Positions 14,734 to 23,840 of a stretch of 52,755 nucleotides of DNA are shown piece after piece (within the stretch, counting starts at the first letter, position 1; each line of letters opens with the position of its first letter). Under the pieces are notes generated by a model that saw only the letters and a program-made list of their open reading frames with translations, searched no databases and was not told the origin of the DNA. A program made the position numbers and the translations under genes. The stretch spans positions 1 through 52,755 of the forward strand of contig DATHVN010000001.1 in the NCBI GenBank assembly GCA_035461305.1, read 5' to 3'. Origin of the DNA: Euzebyales bacterium. GTDB lineage: Bacteria; Actinomycetota; Nitriliruptoria; Euzebyales; JAHELV01.

Positions 14734-16041
14734 TCACGGCCGGACCGCCTCGATCAGCTCGGCGCGCAGCGCGGACAGCTCGTCGCTGAGGCGGACCACG
14801 CGGCGGTGCCCGTCCTCGCCGAGCTGCGTGATGCCGTCCCGGCAGCGCGCAGCGATGGTGGCGATGTCGTCGGCGTCACGGCAGCGCCGACCGTCGTGCA
14901 TGACCGGCGTGAGCAGGGCGTGCCCGTCGTGCTGTTCGTGGTCGAGGCCGACGATGTCTCCCGTCACGGTCCGCCACACCTGCTTGCGGCCCGGGTTGGA
15001 CGTCTTCTCGGGTGACCCCGAGAGCTTGAGCGTCGGCCGGCCGGCGACCTCGGCAACCTTGTAGACGCCCGAGAACGTCGGGTCGCTGCGCGCAGTCACC
15101 ATCGCCGTGCCGACGCCGTACGCGTCGATCGGTGCACCGGCGTCCTCGAGTGCGGCGATCCTCTCCGCGTCCAGATCCCCGGAGGCGATGATGGTGACGT
15201 CGTGCAGGTCGGCTGCATCCAGCTGCGCACGGGCGCCGCGGGAGAGCTCGTCGAGGTCACCCGAGTCGAGGCGGACCCCCCGCAGGCGGTGTCCGCGCTC
15301 CGCGAGCTCGCGGGCGACGGTGATCGCGTTGGGCATGCCGAGCGCGAGCGTGTCGTAGGTGTCGACGAGCAGCACGCAGTCGTCTGGGAACACCTCGGCG
15401 TACGCCCTGAAGGCGTCGAGCTCGCTGGGGAACGCCATGATCCACGAGTGCGCCTGCGTGCCGGACACCGCCAGGCCGAACCGCCGCGCGGCCTCGACGT
15501 TGGACGTGGCCGTGCAGCCTCCGATGACCGCGGCGCGGCTCGCCGTCAGCGCGCCGTTCGGGCCGTGGGCACGGCGGGCCCCGAACTCCAGCACCGGCTT
15601 GCCGCCGGCCGCCTGCACGACCGCGCGCGCGTGGCTGGCCACCAGCGAGGCGTAGGCCACGCGGTTGATCAGCAGGGTCTCGACCCACTGGGCCTGCAGC
15701 AGCGGTCCGGTGATCCGCATGAGCGGCTCGTTGCCGAAGACCGGCGTGCCCTCGGCGATCGCGAGCACCTCGCATGCGAAGCGCTCGCTGCGCAGGCGGT
15801 CGAGGAACGGGGCCGGGAGGCGGTCGAGCTCGGTGAGCCAGGTGATGTCGGCGTCGTCGAAGTGCAGGTCGTCCAGCTCGTCGACGACCTGCTCGACGCC
15901 CGCGAGCACGACCTGGTCGATCCCGCCGGGTGGGTGCCGGAAGAACAGGTCGAACGTGGCGGTCACATCGGCCATGTCGGCGTCTACGTAACCGGCCATC
16001 ATGGTCAGCTCGTAGAAGTCCGTGAACAGCGCCTGGCTCAC
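14734..16041 (-). CDS. pncB: nicotinate phosphoribosyltransferase
   Basis: This 435-residue enzyme of the NAD salvage (Preiss-Handler) pathway joins nicotinate and PRPP to give nicotinate mononucleotide, with ATP use. Family features are the N-terminal LFTDFYELTMMAGY, the FFRHPPGG segment, the core EFGARRAHGPNGAL with ATSNVEAA, the SGTQAHSWI block containing the regulatory His region, and VDTYDTL near the PRPP site. The GTG start at 16041 lies 49 bp after the uvrD2-like stop, so it is probably the last gene of the minus-strand operon. Length matches bacterial PncB. Confidence 0.93.
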   Translation of the reverse strand: MSQALFTDFYELTMMAGYVDADMADVTATFDLFFRHPPGGIDQVVLAGVEQVVDELDDLHFDDADITWLTELDRLPAPFLDRLRSERFACEVLAIAEGTPVFGNEPLMRITGPLLQAQWVETLLINRVAYASLVASHARAVVQAAGGKPVLEFGARRAHGPNGALTASRAAVIGGCTATSNVEAARRFGLAVSGTQAHSWIMAFPSELDAFRAYAEVFPDDCVLLVDTYDTLALGMPNAITVARELAERGHRLRGVRLDSGDLDELSRGARAQLDAADLHDVTIIASGDLDAERIAALEDAGAPIDAYGVGTAMVTARSDPTFSGVYKVAEVAGRPTLKLSGSPEKTSNPGRKQVWRTVTGDIVGLDHEQHDGHALLTPVMHDGRRCRDADDIATIAARCRDGITQLGEDGHRRVVRLSDELSALRAELIEAVRP

Positions 16042-16090
16042 GACGGTGCCTGCCTGCCGCGGGCCTGCGCCGGCGGCGTGCCGCCGCAGG

Positions 16091-18145
16091 TCATGTCGGC
16101 ATGTTCCCGCCGTCGCCGTCGCCGAGTGCAGCCGGCGCGAGCAGGCGAAGCAGTTCGCTGCCGTACCTGCGGACCTTGGTGGTGCCGAGGCCGTGGACCG
16201 CGAGCAGCTCGGTGACCGACGTGGGGCGGGTCGCTGCCAGCTCGGTCAGGGTGCGGTCGTTGAAGACGACGTAGGGCGGCACCTCGTCGCGCCGGGCCCG
16301 TTCCAGCCGCCAGGCCCGCAGCTCACCGGCGAGCCGGTTGTCACCCGTCGATGCCTTCGTCCTGCGTCCTTGGCGGCTGCGTTGGCTGATGTCGTCGAGG
16401 AAGCGCGACGGCCGGCGCTTGACCAGCTTCCCCGACCAGCCGGGACGTTGCTCGGCCCATGACATCCACAGATGGCGCCGCGCCCGGGTCATGCCGACGT
16501 ACAGCAGCCGCCGCTCCTCAGCCAGGTCCTCTGCGGTCACCGCATAGGAGATCGGCACCATGCCCTCCTCGAGGCCGACCAGGCACACCGCGTCGAACTC
16601 GCTGCCCTTCGCCTTGTGCAACGTCAGCAGTGTGACAGCCGGCCGCGCGGGATGGGAGCCGCCGGACGTGCGCGCCCGCTCGGCGAGCTCGCGTACCACG
16701 CCGGCAAGATCGATGTTCTCGTGCTCGTCGACGATGCGGGTCACGAACTCGTACAGCGCCGACAGGTTGCGCCACCGCTGGCGGGCCGCCTGGCCGCTCG
16801 GCTCGCGCCGGGGATGCCAGCTCAGCCGCTCGCGCAGCAGCTGCTCCACGACGCGCTCAGGGGCGCGGGCCCCCGCCGGGCGCGTCCCGGGTTGCGGTGG
16901 CGGTGCACCGCTCGGGGCCGGGGGACGGTCGACGGCCTGGCGGATCGCCCGCAGGGCCTGGCGGACCTCGGTGCGTTCGAAGAAGCTGCGGTCACCGTGC
17001 ACACGGGCCGGCACGCCGGCGCGCTCGAACGCCTCCTCCCACGCCTGGGTCTGGCTGTTGGTGCGGACGCACACGGCGATCTCGCCGACGGGGACGCCGT
17101 CGTCGATGAGGTCGCGGATCCAGTCCAGCGCACGCGCGCGCTCGACCCTGTCGTCGTCGCAGGCCATCAGCGTCGGGCGGGGGCCTTCGTCAACCTGAGC
17201 GCGCAGCTGCCTGGCGCCTGCCGAGCCCGCCCGCAGCAGCCGGTTCGCGACATCGAGGACGGGCGCGGTCGACCGGTAGTTGTCGGTCAGCGTCACGACG
17301 GTGGCGTCGGGGAACGACGCCTTGAAGTCCAGCAGGTACTCGCTGGTCGCACCCGAGAAGCTGTAGATGGTCTGATCAGGGTCGCCCACGACGCACAGCT
17401 CGTCTCGATCGCCCAGCCAGCGCCGCAGCAGCTGCCACTGCGCCGGGTTGACGTCCTGGAACTCGTCGACGGTGAAGAACCGGTAGCGGTCACGCACCTC
17501 GGTGGCCACCGCGTCATCGGTCATCAGGTCGGCGGCGACGTGGAGCATGTCGTCGAAGTCGATCAGGCCGCGCTCGGACTTGATCGCCTCGTACCGTGCG
17601 AACACCGCCGCCATCTGGGACGGGGGCAGTGGTGCGTCGCGGTGGCGGGCGGCCTGCTCGTAGCGCTCGGGTGCGACCAGGCGCGCCTTGGCCCACTCGA
17701 TCTCGGCCGCGAGGTCTGAGGCCTCGACGCCAGCCGACCGCGCGACCGGCAGCAGCAGCGGCACCTTGCGGTCCAGCACGTCCGGCTGCGGGGTCTCGTG
17801 GGCGCGGGGCCAGAAGTACCGGATCTGGGCGAACGCCGCGGCGTGGAAGGTGGTCGCGCGCACGCGGCCCTCGATGCCCATGCGGTTCAGCCGCGCCTTG
17901 AGCTCGGCGGCGGCGCGCTCGGTGAAGGTCATGGCCAGCACCTGGTCGGCGCGGGCGACGCCGCTGTGGATCTGGTTGGCGATCCGGTGCGTGATGGTGC
18001 GCGTCTTGCCGCTGCCGGCGCCGGCGATGATGCACACCGCTCCTCGAATGGCGCAGACGGCGGCCGCCTGGTCCGGCGACAGGCCTGCGGTCAGCGGGTG
18101 GGCACGGGTCGGCGCGTCGGTCACGGTGTCGGGGCATGGAGGCAT
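16091..18145 (-). CDS. uvrD2: UvrD2-like superfamily 1 DNA helicase with HRDC domain
   Basis: This 684-residue 3'-5' helicase of the UvrD/PcrA group carries Walker A GAGSGKT (42-48), DEFQD (227-231), GDPDQTIYSFSGA, TLHKAKGSEFDAV and YVGMTRARRHL. A C-terminal HRDC domain (about 605-675, VFNDRTLTELAATRPTSVTE...) is the mark of mycobacterial UvrD2. In that protein, as I recall it, a tetracysteine zinc motif joins helicase and HRDC; the linker here (about 560-605) has no cysteine. The ATG at 18145 follows the DUF255 gene by 20 bp. The gene sits in an operon with that protein and pncB. Confidence 0.92.
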   Translation of the reverse strand: MPPCPDTVTDAPTRAHPLTAGLSPDQAAAVCAIRGAVCIIAGAGSGKTRTITHRIANQIHSGVARADQVLAMTFTERAAAELKARLNRMGIEGRVRATTFHAAAFAQIRYFWPRAHETPQPDVLDRKVPLLLPVARSAGVEASDLAAEIEWAKARLVAPERYEQAARHRDAPLPPSQMAAVFARYEAIKSERGLIDFDDMLHVAADLMTDDAVATEVRDRYRFFTVDEFQDVNPAQWQLLRRWLGDRDELCVVGDPDQTIYSFSGATSEYLLDFKASFPDATVVTLTDNYRSTAPVLDVANRLLRAGSAGARQLRAQVDEGPRPTLMACDDDRVERARALDWIRDLIDDGVPVGEIAVCVRTNSQTQAWEEAFERAGVPARVHGDRSFFERTEVRQALRAIRQAVDRPPAPSGAPPPQPGTRPAGARAPERVVEQLLRERLSWHPRREPSGQAARQRWRNLSALYEFVTRIVDEHENIDLAGVVRELAERARTSGGSHPARPAVTLLTLHKAKGSEFDAVCLVGLEEGMVPISYAVTAEDLAEERRLLYVGMTRARRHLWMSWAEQRPGWSGKLVKRRPSRFLDDISQRSRQGRRTKASTGDNRLAGELRAWRLERARRDEVPPYVVFNDRTLTELAATRPTSVTELLAVHGLGTTKVRRYGSELLRLLAPAALGDGDGGNMPT

Positions 18146-18165
18146 ATCGCTCGCAGCCTAGAGGC

Positions 18166-20235
18166 TCAGGCGGTAGGCGGGTCGGCGCCGTCACCGTCGA
18201 GCTGTGCACGCAGCGCCTCGGGCGACGTCACCGGCTGCTCGCACACGAAGTGGTGGCAGACGTAGGCCGTCGGCTGGCCGTTGCGCAGCGGGCGGTCGCG
18301 CAGCAGCCCGACGGTCGGGGCGTCCGGGTCGACGTGGCCGACAGCGAGGACCGCACCGGGCCGCCACCGTTCCCGGTAAGCAGCGACCAGCGCGTCGCGT
18401 GCCGGCGACGGCGCACCGACCACGGCGACCTCCGTCGACGGTGCGAGGTGGCGCTCGATCGCGCAGAGCAGCTGGCCGAACGCCAGCGGCATGGACGCCG
18501 CCGCCGCGGCCAGCGTCGCGATCGTAGCCGAGGCGGCCTCCGCGTGCGCCGGGTCGCCGGTCAGCGCGGCCAACCGCAGGTGCACGTCGGCCATCACGCT
18601 GCTCGACGACGGGATCGCGTTGTCGAGCAGCTCGCGCGGTCGTGCGATCAGCTGCTCGCCGTCGGCGGGCGTGGTGAAGTACGTGCCGTCGTCGTCGCGG
18701 AAGCGCGCGTCGGCGTCGGCCGCCAGCCGGACCGCCCAGTCCAGCCACTGCGGGTCGTGGCCCGCCTCGTACAGGTCGAGCAGGCCCTGCGCGAGGAAGA
18801 CCACGTCCTCGGCGAACGCGGGGATGCCGGCACCGTGGCCGGGGGCCCAGCGGTGGAGGAGTCGGCCCTCGTCGTCGACCATCGTCGTCGTGAGGAAGCG
18901 GGCCGTGCGACCCGCGGCGGCGATCCACGTGGGACGGTCCAGCGCCGCGCCGGCCGTGGCGAGCGCACCGAGCGTGAGCGCGTTCCAGCTGACGAGCACC
19001 TTGTCGTCGGTCGCCGGTGGCACACGGGTCGCGCGGACGGCTGCCAGCTCGTCGCGCAGGCGCCGTCGCTCGGCGAGCACCTCGTCGTTCTCGGGCAGCG
19101 TGGCGGTCTCGTGGATGATCGACGTGCCGTCGGGGATGTGCCCGTGCGGGTCGTTGACGTTGCCCCGGACCGTCACGCCCCACCGCGCGGCCCACGTTGC
19201 AGGGTCGACCCCGGCCGCCTGCGCGGCCCCGGCGAACTCCTCGTGGGTCCACACGTAGTACTTGCCCTCCTGGCCCTCCGAGTCGGCGTCCATCGCGCAC
19301 GCGAATCCGCCCGCGTCGTCAGCCAGGTCCTCGAACAGCCACGCGACGGTCTCGTCGGCCACACGGACGAACCTGGGATCGCCTGTGACCTGCGCCGCAT
19401 GCGTGTAGGTCCGCAGCAGCAGGGCGTTGTCGTAGAGCATCTTCTCGAAGTGGGGGACCAGCCACCGGCGGTCGGTCGCGTAGCGGGCGAAGCCCCCGCC
19501 GACGTGGTCGCAGATTCCGCCGCGTGACATCGCCGTCAGCGTCTGGGCGGCGGCCTCGAGCGCCGGACCGTGGCCGGTGCGCTGGGCGTGCGCGAGCAGG
19601 AAGTCGAGCACCATCGCCTGGGGGAACTTCGGCGCCGACCCGAACCCACCCTCGTGGCGGTCCCACTGCGCCAGCACCGCGTCGGCGGCTGCGCGGGCGA
19701 GCTCTTCGCTGGCGTCGCCCGTCGCCGCGGGGCTGGCCGACACCGCCTGCAGGCGCTCGCTGAGCTGGCGGCCGGCGTCGTCGACGCGGTCGCGCTGGTT
19801 GCGCCAGATGTCGGCGACCGACACCAGTACGCGGATGAAGCCGGGCATGCCGCCGCGGTCCTCACGCGGCCAGTAGGTGCCGCCGAAGAACGGCTGGCCG
19901 TCGGGCGTCAGGAAGACGCTCATCGGCCACCCACCGCGTCCCGTCAGCGCCTGCACGGCGTTCATGTACACCGCGTCGACGTCGGGCCGCTCCTCGCGGT
20001 CGACCTTGATGGACACGAAGTCGGCGTTGAGCAGGTCGGCGACCCTGGGGTCCTCGAACGACTCGTGGGCCATGACGTGGCACCAGTGGCACGCTGAGTA
20101 GCCGACCGACAGGAAGACCGGCCGGTCCTCGGCGCGCGCCCGCGCGAAGGCCTCGTCACCCCACTCGTACCAGTCGACCGGGTTGTCGGCGTGCTGGCGC
20201 AGGTAGGGGCTCGCGGCGTCGGCGAGGCGGTTCAT
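18166..20235 (-). CDS. YyaL-like DUF255 protein (thioredoxin-fold plus helical barrel)
   Basis: This 689-residue protein matches the bacterial and eukaryotic YyaL/SPATA20 family. The N-terminal thioredoxin-like DUF255 domain has the hallmark [16 protein letters not shown] (48-63) with a C-x2-C pair, and [20 protein letters not shown]. The remainder is an (alpha/alpha)6-type barrel resembling N-acylglucosamine 2-epimerase and cellulase folds. Its biochemical role is unknown. The ATG start overlaps the stop of a short SRPBCC-like frame (ATGA), and uvrD2 follows after 20 bp, indicating one transcript. Confidence 0.92.
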   Translation of the reverse strand: MNRLADAASPYLRQHADNPVDWYEWGDEAFARARAEDRPVFLSVGYSACHWCHVMAHESFEDPRVADLLNADFVSIKVDREERPDVDAVYMNAVQALTGRGGWPMSVFLTPDGQPFFGGTYWPREDRGGMPGFIRVLVSVADIWRNQRDRVDDAGRQLSERLQAVSASPAATGDASEELARAAADAVLAQWDRHEGGFGSAPKFPQAMVLDFLLAHAQRTGHGPALEAAAQTLTAMSRGGICDHVGGGFARYATDRRWLVPHFEKMLYDNALLLRTYTHAAQVTGDPRFVRVADETVAWLFEDLADDAGGFACAMDADSEGQEGKYYVWTHEEFAGAAQAAGVDPATWAARWGVTVRGNVNDPHGHIPDGTSIIHETATLPENDEVLAERRRLRDELAAVRATRVPPATDDKVLVSWNALTLGALATAGAALDRPTWIAAAGRTARFLTTTMVDDEGRLLHRWAPGHGAGIPAFAEDVVFLAQGLLDLYEAGHDPQWLDWAVRLAADADARFRDDDGTYFTTPADGEQLIARPRELLDNAIPSSSSVMADVHLRLAALTGDPAHAEAASATIATLAAAAASMPLAFGQLLCAIERHLAPSTEVAVVGAPSPARDALVAAYRERWRPGAVLAVGHVDPDAPTVGLLRDRPLRNGQPTAYVCHHFVCEQPVTSPEALRAQLDGDGADPPTA

Positions 20236-20444
20236 CGCTCAGCGCTCTTTCGATCGCGGACGCGGTCGCCGACGACGGGCGTGTCGCCTGCGGTACCGTC
20301 GGGTCGCGCCAGCCGGATGTGGGGAGCCCAGCGTGACCACCAGCGCGGCTCGGCCAGCAGGCACCACAGCGTCGCCGGGTCGCCGCCGTCCTGTCGCGCC
20401 GTGGCGGTGACGGCGCAGCGCACGGGCACGGCGGTCGGGTCCAT
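20232..20444 (-). CDS. short SRPBCC-like protein, half a domain
   Basis: The product is 70 residues from ATG 20444. It reads [13 protein letters not shown], then [20 protein letters not shown], then VVGDRV, which is the first strand, the two helices and one strand of an SRPBCC/polyketide-cyclase fold (full length about 140 residues). It stops there with an ATGA overlap into the DUF255 gene. The missing half is not present in other frames because the next gene begins. It could be a truncated relic or a real short leader of the operon. It diverges from the SOS-box radical SAM gene, so it may share that control region. Confidence 0.5.
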   Translation of the reverse strand: MDPTAVPVRCAVTATARQDGGDPATLWCLLAEPRWWSRWAPHIRLARPDGTAGDTPVVGDRVRDRKSAER

Positions 20445-20561
20445 GCCCCCAGCGTGCCCGCACCTCGCCCGGTGGACACCGACCGTCGTCGGCGACCGTC
20501 TCGATGGTCCGGGACACGACGGTCGGGTCGCACGTGCGCCCGATCGACGGGTTGCCAGCAT

Positions 20562-20575
20562 CGAACATGTGTTCG
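20562..20575. promoter_or_regulatory. perfect LexA (SOS) box
   Basis: CGAACATGTGTTCG agrees at every position with the actinobacterial SOS consensus CGAACRNRYGTTYG, and the palindrome extends one base each side. It ends 13 bp before the ATG of the intein-bearing radical SAM gene and 117 bp before the divergent minus-strand operon. No clear ribosome-binding site fits between box and ATG, so the transcript may be leaderless. From memory, the M. tuberculosis homologue Rv2578c was also reported among LexA-box genes. Confidence 0.88.
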
Positions 20576-20588
20576 ATACTGGGTAGCG

Positions 20589-22115
20589 ATGAGGCGAACG
20601 TTGGGCGACCTGCAGCGGCCGGACGGCACGGACCGCGGGCAGCTGCCGCTGACGCTGCAGACGGCGCGCCGGGTGACGACGCCCGAGTTCGCGGGTGTGA
20701 CGTTCCTCGAGGTCGAGGCGAAGTCGGCGCTGAACGCCGTCCGCGGCATGCCGTTCTCGTGGAGCATCAACCCGTACCGCGGGTGCACGCACGCGTGTTC
20801 CTACTGCCTCGCGGGCGACACGCCGATCCTGATGGCCGACGGTGGTGCGGTCGCGTTGCGCGACGTCCGCGTCGGTGACCGGATCTGGGGAACGCAGCGG
20901 GAAGGCCGGTACCGCCGGTTCGTCCAGACCACCGTCCGCGACCACTGGTCGGTGACCAGGCCCGCGCACCGGGTCACGTTGTCCGACGGCGGCGCGCTGA
21001 TCGCGAGCGCCGACCATCGCCTGCTGACAGAGCGCGGGTGGCGCCACGTCGCGCAGGCGCCGGCGCGCGAGCCCCGACGACCGCGCGTGACCGTCGGCGA
21101 CTGGCTCGCGGGGCCGCGCGGCATCGTCCGCGCGGGACGGCCACTCGAGTTGGCGACCCGCGTCGTGCGTGCCGAGCCGCTCGATGTCGAGCTCGAGCTG
21201 TTCGACATGACGACCGGGACCGGTGACTTCGTCGCCGCCGGCGTGGTCAGCCACAACTGCTTCGCCCGCCCGACGCACAGCTACCTGAACCTGTCGCCGG
21301 GCGCGGACTTCGAACGGACGCTCGTGGTCAAGACGAACGTGGTGGACGTGCTACGTGCCGAGCTCGCGCGGCCCGGGTGGCAGGGCGAGCCGGTCGCGTT
21401 GGGCACCAACACGGATCCCTACCAACGGTGCGAGGGGCGGTACCGGCTGCTGCCTGGCATCATCGAGGCGCTGGCCTCGGCCGCCACGCCGGTGTCGATC
21501 CTGACCAAGGGGACCCTGATCACCCGCGACATCGCCCTGCTCGCCGCAGCGGCCGAGGAGGTCGACGTGGCCGCGGCGCTGACGGTCGGCATGCTCGACG
21601 AGGACTGCTGGCGGCGCAGCGAGCCGGGCACGCCGCATCCCCGGGCGCGGCTCGACGCGGTGCGAAAGCTCAACGATGCTGGTGTGCGGACCGGCGTGAT
21701 GCTTGCGCCGATCATGCCGGGCATCAACGACGACGCACCGCAGCTCGACGCGCTGATCGACGCGGCCGCCGCCGCCGGTGCGACCCACATCACGGCCATC
21801 GTGCTGCACCTGCGCTCCGGCGTGCGCGAGCTGTTCATGCCGTGGCTGCGTCAGGAGCATCCGAACCTGGTGCCGCGCTACGAGGCGCTGTACCGCAGCG
21901 GCTCGGCGTCAGCCCGGTACCGCGAGGAGGTGCAGGCGTTCGTGCGCGGGCGCCGGGCCGCGGCGTGGCGGCGCCACGGCCATCCCACGCCCCGTGGGGC
22001 GCGTGACGCGGGCGCCGGGCGGCGGGGATCGGCGGGAGTGGGTGGGGTCCGTTCCGGTCCGGACCCGACCCGCGCCGCACGCGCGCACGCCGCCCAGCAG
22101 CTGAAGCTGCTGTGA
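20589..22115 (+). CDS. Rv2578c-family radical SAM protein containing a mini-intein
   Basis: The 508-residue precursor yields, after removal of a 151-residue intein, a radical SAM enzyme of about 357 residues related to the spore photoproduct lyase-like group. The 4Fe-4S motif C-x3-C-x2-C is written NPYRGCTHACSY plus the first Cys after the splice (CFARPTHSY). Later blocks include VALGTNTDPYQRCEGRYRL and SILTKGTLITRDIALL. ATG 20589 is chosen because upstream codons are junk and the SOS box ends just before. Likely cellular role: DNA-damage-induced chemistry, inferred from the LexA box. An intein-containing form of this family is a recognised protein class. The C-terminal 60 residues are basic, Gly- and Arg-rich. 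Confidence 0.92.
   Translation: MRRTLGDLQRPDGTDRGQLPLTLQTARRVTTPEFAGVTFLEVEAKSALNAVRGMPFSWSINPYRGCTHACSYCLAGDTPILMADGGAVALRDVRVGDRIWGTQREGRYRRFVQTTVRDHWSVTRPAHRVTLSDGGALIASADHRLLTERGWRHVAQAPAREPRRPRVTVGDWLAGPRGIVRAGRPLELATRVVRAEPLDVELELFDMTTGTGDFVAAGVVSHNCFARPTHSYLNLSPGADFERTLVVKTNVVDVLRAELARPGWQGEPVALGTNTDPYQRCEGRYRLLPGIIEALASAATPVSILTKGTLITRDIALLAAAAEEVDVAAALTVGMLDEDCWRRSEPGTPHPRARLDAVRKLNDAGVRTGVMLAPIMPGINDDAPQLDALIDAAAAAGATHITAIVLHLRSGVRELFMPWLRQEHPNLVPRYEALYRSGSASARYREEVQAFVRGRRAAAWRRHGHPTPRGARDAGAGRRGSAGVGGVRSGPDPTRAARAHAAQQLKLL
20805..21257 (+). other. mini-intein inside the radical SAM Fe-S motif
   Basis: The 151 residues (73-223 of the precursor) begin CLAGDTPILMADGG (block A, Cys1). 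They carry ASADHRLLTERGW (block B with the His), FDMTTGTGDFVAAG (block F) and end VVSHN (block G, penultimate His and terminal Asn), with Cys as the +1 residue. There is no LAGLIDADG or HNH endonuclease, so it is a splicing-only element that cannot home by itself. It is inserted exactly before the third Fe-S cysteine: Cys1 occupies that position before splicing and the +1 Cys occupies it afterwards. Base composition matches the host gene. Confidence 0.93.
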
Positions 22116-22221
22116 CGACATGGCATGCCTGTCCGTGGTTGTGTGGTCGCGAAGGGTCGGTTGCCGTACCGTGCCGATGGGCAGGCTGCAGTCCGGGTGG
22201 CCATCGCGGGAGAGTACGTGC

Positions 22222-23703
22222 ATGGGACGCGACATCGACAAGACCGAGTTCAGTCGCGAGGACCGCACTCGGTACCGCGACAAGGTCAAGGCCAACCTCT
22301 CCGCGCTCGAGCAGCTCGTGCGCGAGGGCCGGTTCGAGACCGGACGGCGGCTATGCGGTGTCGAGTGTGAGGTCTACATCACGGATCAGCGCTCGGACCC
22401 CGCGGCCATCAACGCCAAGCTGCTCGAGAAGCTCGCGTCCGACGAGTTCCAGACAGAGCTCGCGCAGTTCAACATCGAGTTCGGCAACCAGCCGCGCCGC
22501 CTTGCCGACCACGTGTTCCACGCGATGGAGGTCGAGCTGCGTCGCAGCCTCAACCATGCCCACGCGATGGCCGAACACCTCGACGCGCGGGTCGTCATCA
22601 TCGGCATCCTGCCGACGCTGACCGACTTCGACATCACCGAGCAGAACCTGTCGGCGAACTCCCGCTACAAGGCACTCAACGACATGATCCTTGCCCAGCG
22701 CGGCGAGGACATCCACATCCGCATCGAGGGTGACGAGACCTTCGAGACGATGACCGACTCGATCCTGTTCGAGGCGGCCTGCACCTCGGTGCAGCTGCAC
22801 CTGCAGGTCGATCCGAAGGACTTCGCCCTGTACTGGAACACGGCGCAGGCGCTGTCGGCCCCCCTCGTCGCCGTCGGCGCAAACTCGCCGTTCCTGCTGG
22901 GCAAGCAGCTGCACCACGAGACGCGCATCGCGCTGTTCGAGCAGTCGATCGACACGCGCACCGAGGAGCTCGCCCAGCAGGGTGTCAGGCCGCGCGTGTG
23001 GTTCGGGGAGCAGTGGCTGACCGAGGGCCTGTTCGAGCTGTTCGACGAGAACGTCCGCTACTTCCCGGCCCTGCTCCCGCTGTGCGACGAGGAGGACCCG
23101 CACCAGATGATCGCGGAGGGCCAGGTGCCGCAGCTGCGCGAGCTCACCCTGCATAATGGCACGATCTGGCGCTGGAACCGTCCGGTGTACGAGGTCAGCC
23201 GCGGCCGCCCGCACATGCGGGTCGAGAACCGCGTGCTGCCGGCCGGTCCCAGCGTGCCCGACATCGTCGCCAACGCCGCCTTCTACTACGGCCTGCTGCA
23301 CGGCCTGGCGTCACGTGAGCGGAGGATCTGGACGCAGATGAGCTTCGAGGCCGCGCGCGACAACTTCTTCGCAGCGGCGCGCAACGGCCTCACGGCCGAG
23401 CTGTACTGGCCCGGTGTGGGTGCGCACGTGCCGGTGACCGAGCTGATCGTGCGCCACCTGCTGAGCATCGCCGAGGACGGCCTGCGCGACTGGCAGGTCA
23501 ACGACAGTGACATCGACTACTACCTGGGCATCATCGAGGAGCGCGTGCTGTCCGGGCAGAACGGCGCCACCTGGCAGATCGCCGCGTGGCGTCGTCTGCG
23601 CGACGCAGGGCTCGACGAGAACGACGTGTTCCGCGAGCTCGTCAGCCATTACCACTCGCGGTCGTTCGCGGGCTCGCCGGTCCACACCTGGTCCATGCCC
23701 TAG
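22222..23703 (+). CDS. glutamate-cysteine ligase-like (GCS2-type) protein
   Basis: This 493-residue protein resembles actinobacterial members of the carboxylate-amine ligase family annotated as glutamate-cysteine ligases. Conserved-looking blocks are GVECEVYITDQ (the Glu-x-Glu metal/ATP region), QFNIEFGNQPRRLADHVF, ACTSVQLHLQVDP and PHMRVENRVLPAGPSVPD. ATG 22222 with GGGAGAG 10 bases before it starts the family-like region MGRDIDKTEFSREDRTRYRD. Since the cell seems to use mycothiol rather than glutathione, gamma-glutamylcysteine synthesis is not certain and another amine may be the substrate. It stands alone downstream of the radical SAM gene and converges on mca. Confidence 0.8.
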   Translation: MGRDIDKTEFSREDRTRYRDKVKANLSALEQLVREGRFETGRRLCGVECEVYITDQRSDPAAINAKLLEKLASDEFQTELAQFNIEFGNQPRRLADHVFHAMEVELRRSLNHAHAMAEHLDARVVIIGILPTLTDFDITEQNLSANSRYKALNDMILAQRGEDIHIRIEGDETFETMTDSILFEAACTSVQLHLQVDPKDFALYWNTAQALSAPLVAVGANSPFLLGKQLHHETRIALFEQSIDTRTEELAQQGVRPRVWFGEQWLTEGLFELFDENVRYFPALLPLCDEEDPHQMIAEGQVPQLRELTLHNGTIWRWNRPVYEVSRGRPHMRVENRVLPAGPSVPDIVANAAFYYGLLHGLASRERRIWTQMSFEAARDNFFAAARNGLTAELYWPGVGAHVPVTELIVRHLLSIAEDGLRDWQVNDSDIDYYLGIIEERVLSGQNGATWQIAAWRRLRDAGLDENDVFRELVSHYHSRSFAGSPVHTWSMP

Positions 23704-23740
23704 CGGGGGCCGTCGTCCGCACGACTCGTACGCCGCCGCG

Positions 23741-23839
23741 GTGGCGTCGGCGTGGCAGCCGGTCCGGCGCACCGGTGTTCGCTGCCACGGTGGCGTGGGT
23801 GTGGCAGCCGGTGCCGGGTGACCGGCACGCGCTGCCACG
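23741..23839. terminator. duplicated hairpin, bidirectional terminator candidate
   Basis: Two adjacent imperfect copies of a 49/50-bp unit (23741-23789 and 23790-23839) each form a hairpin. In the first, GTGGCAGC (23752-23759) pairs with GCTGCCAC (23781-23788), with a nested CGGT/ACCG. In the second, GTGGCAGC (23801-23808) pairs with GCTGCCAC (23831-23838). They fill the gap between the convergent ligase-like gene and mca, whose stop is 2 bp beyond. Confidence 0.75.
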
Positions 23840-23840
23840 C

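Noticed and set aside
20805-21257. homing endonuclease in the intein
   Set aside because: The 151-residue length leaves no room and no LAGLIDADG or HNH motif is seen.
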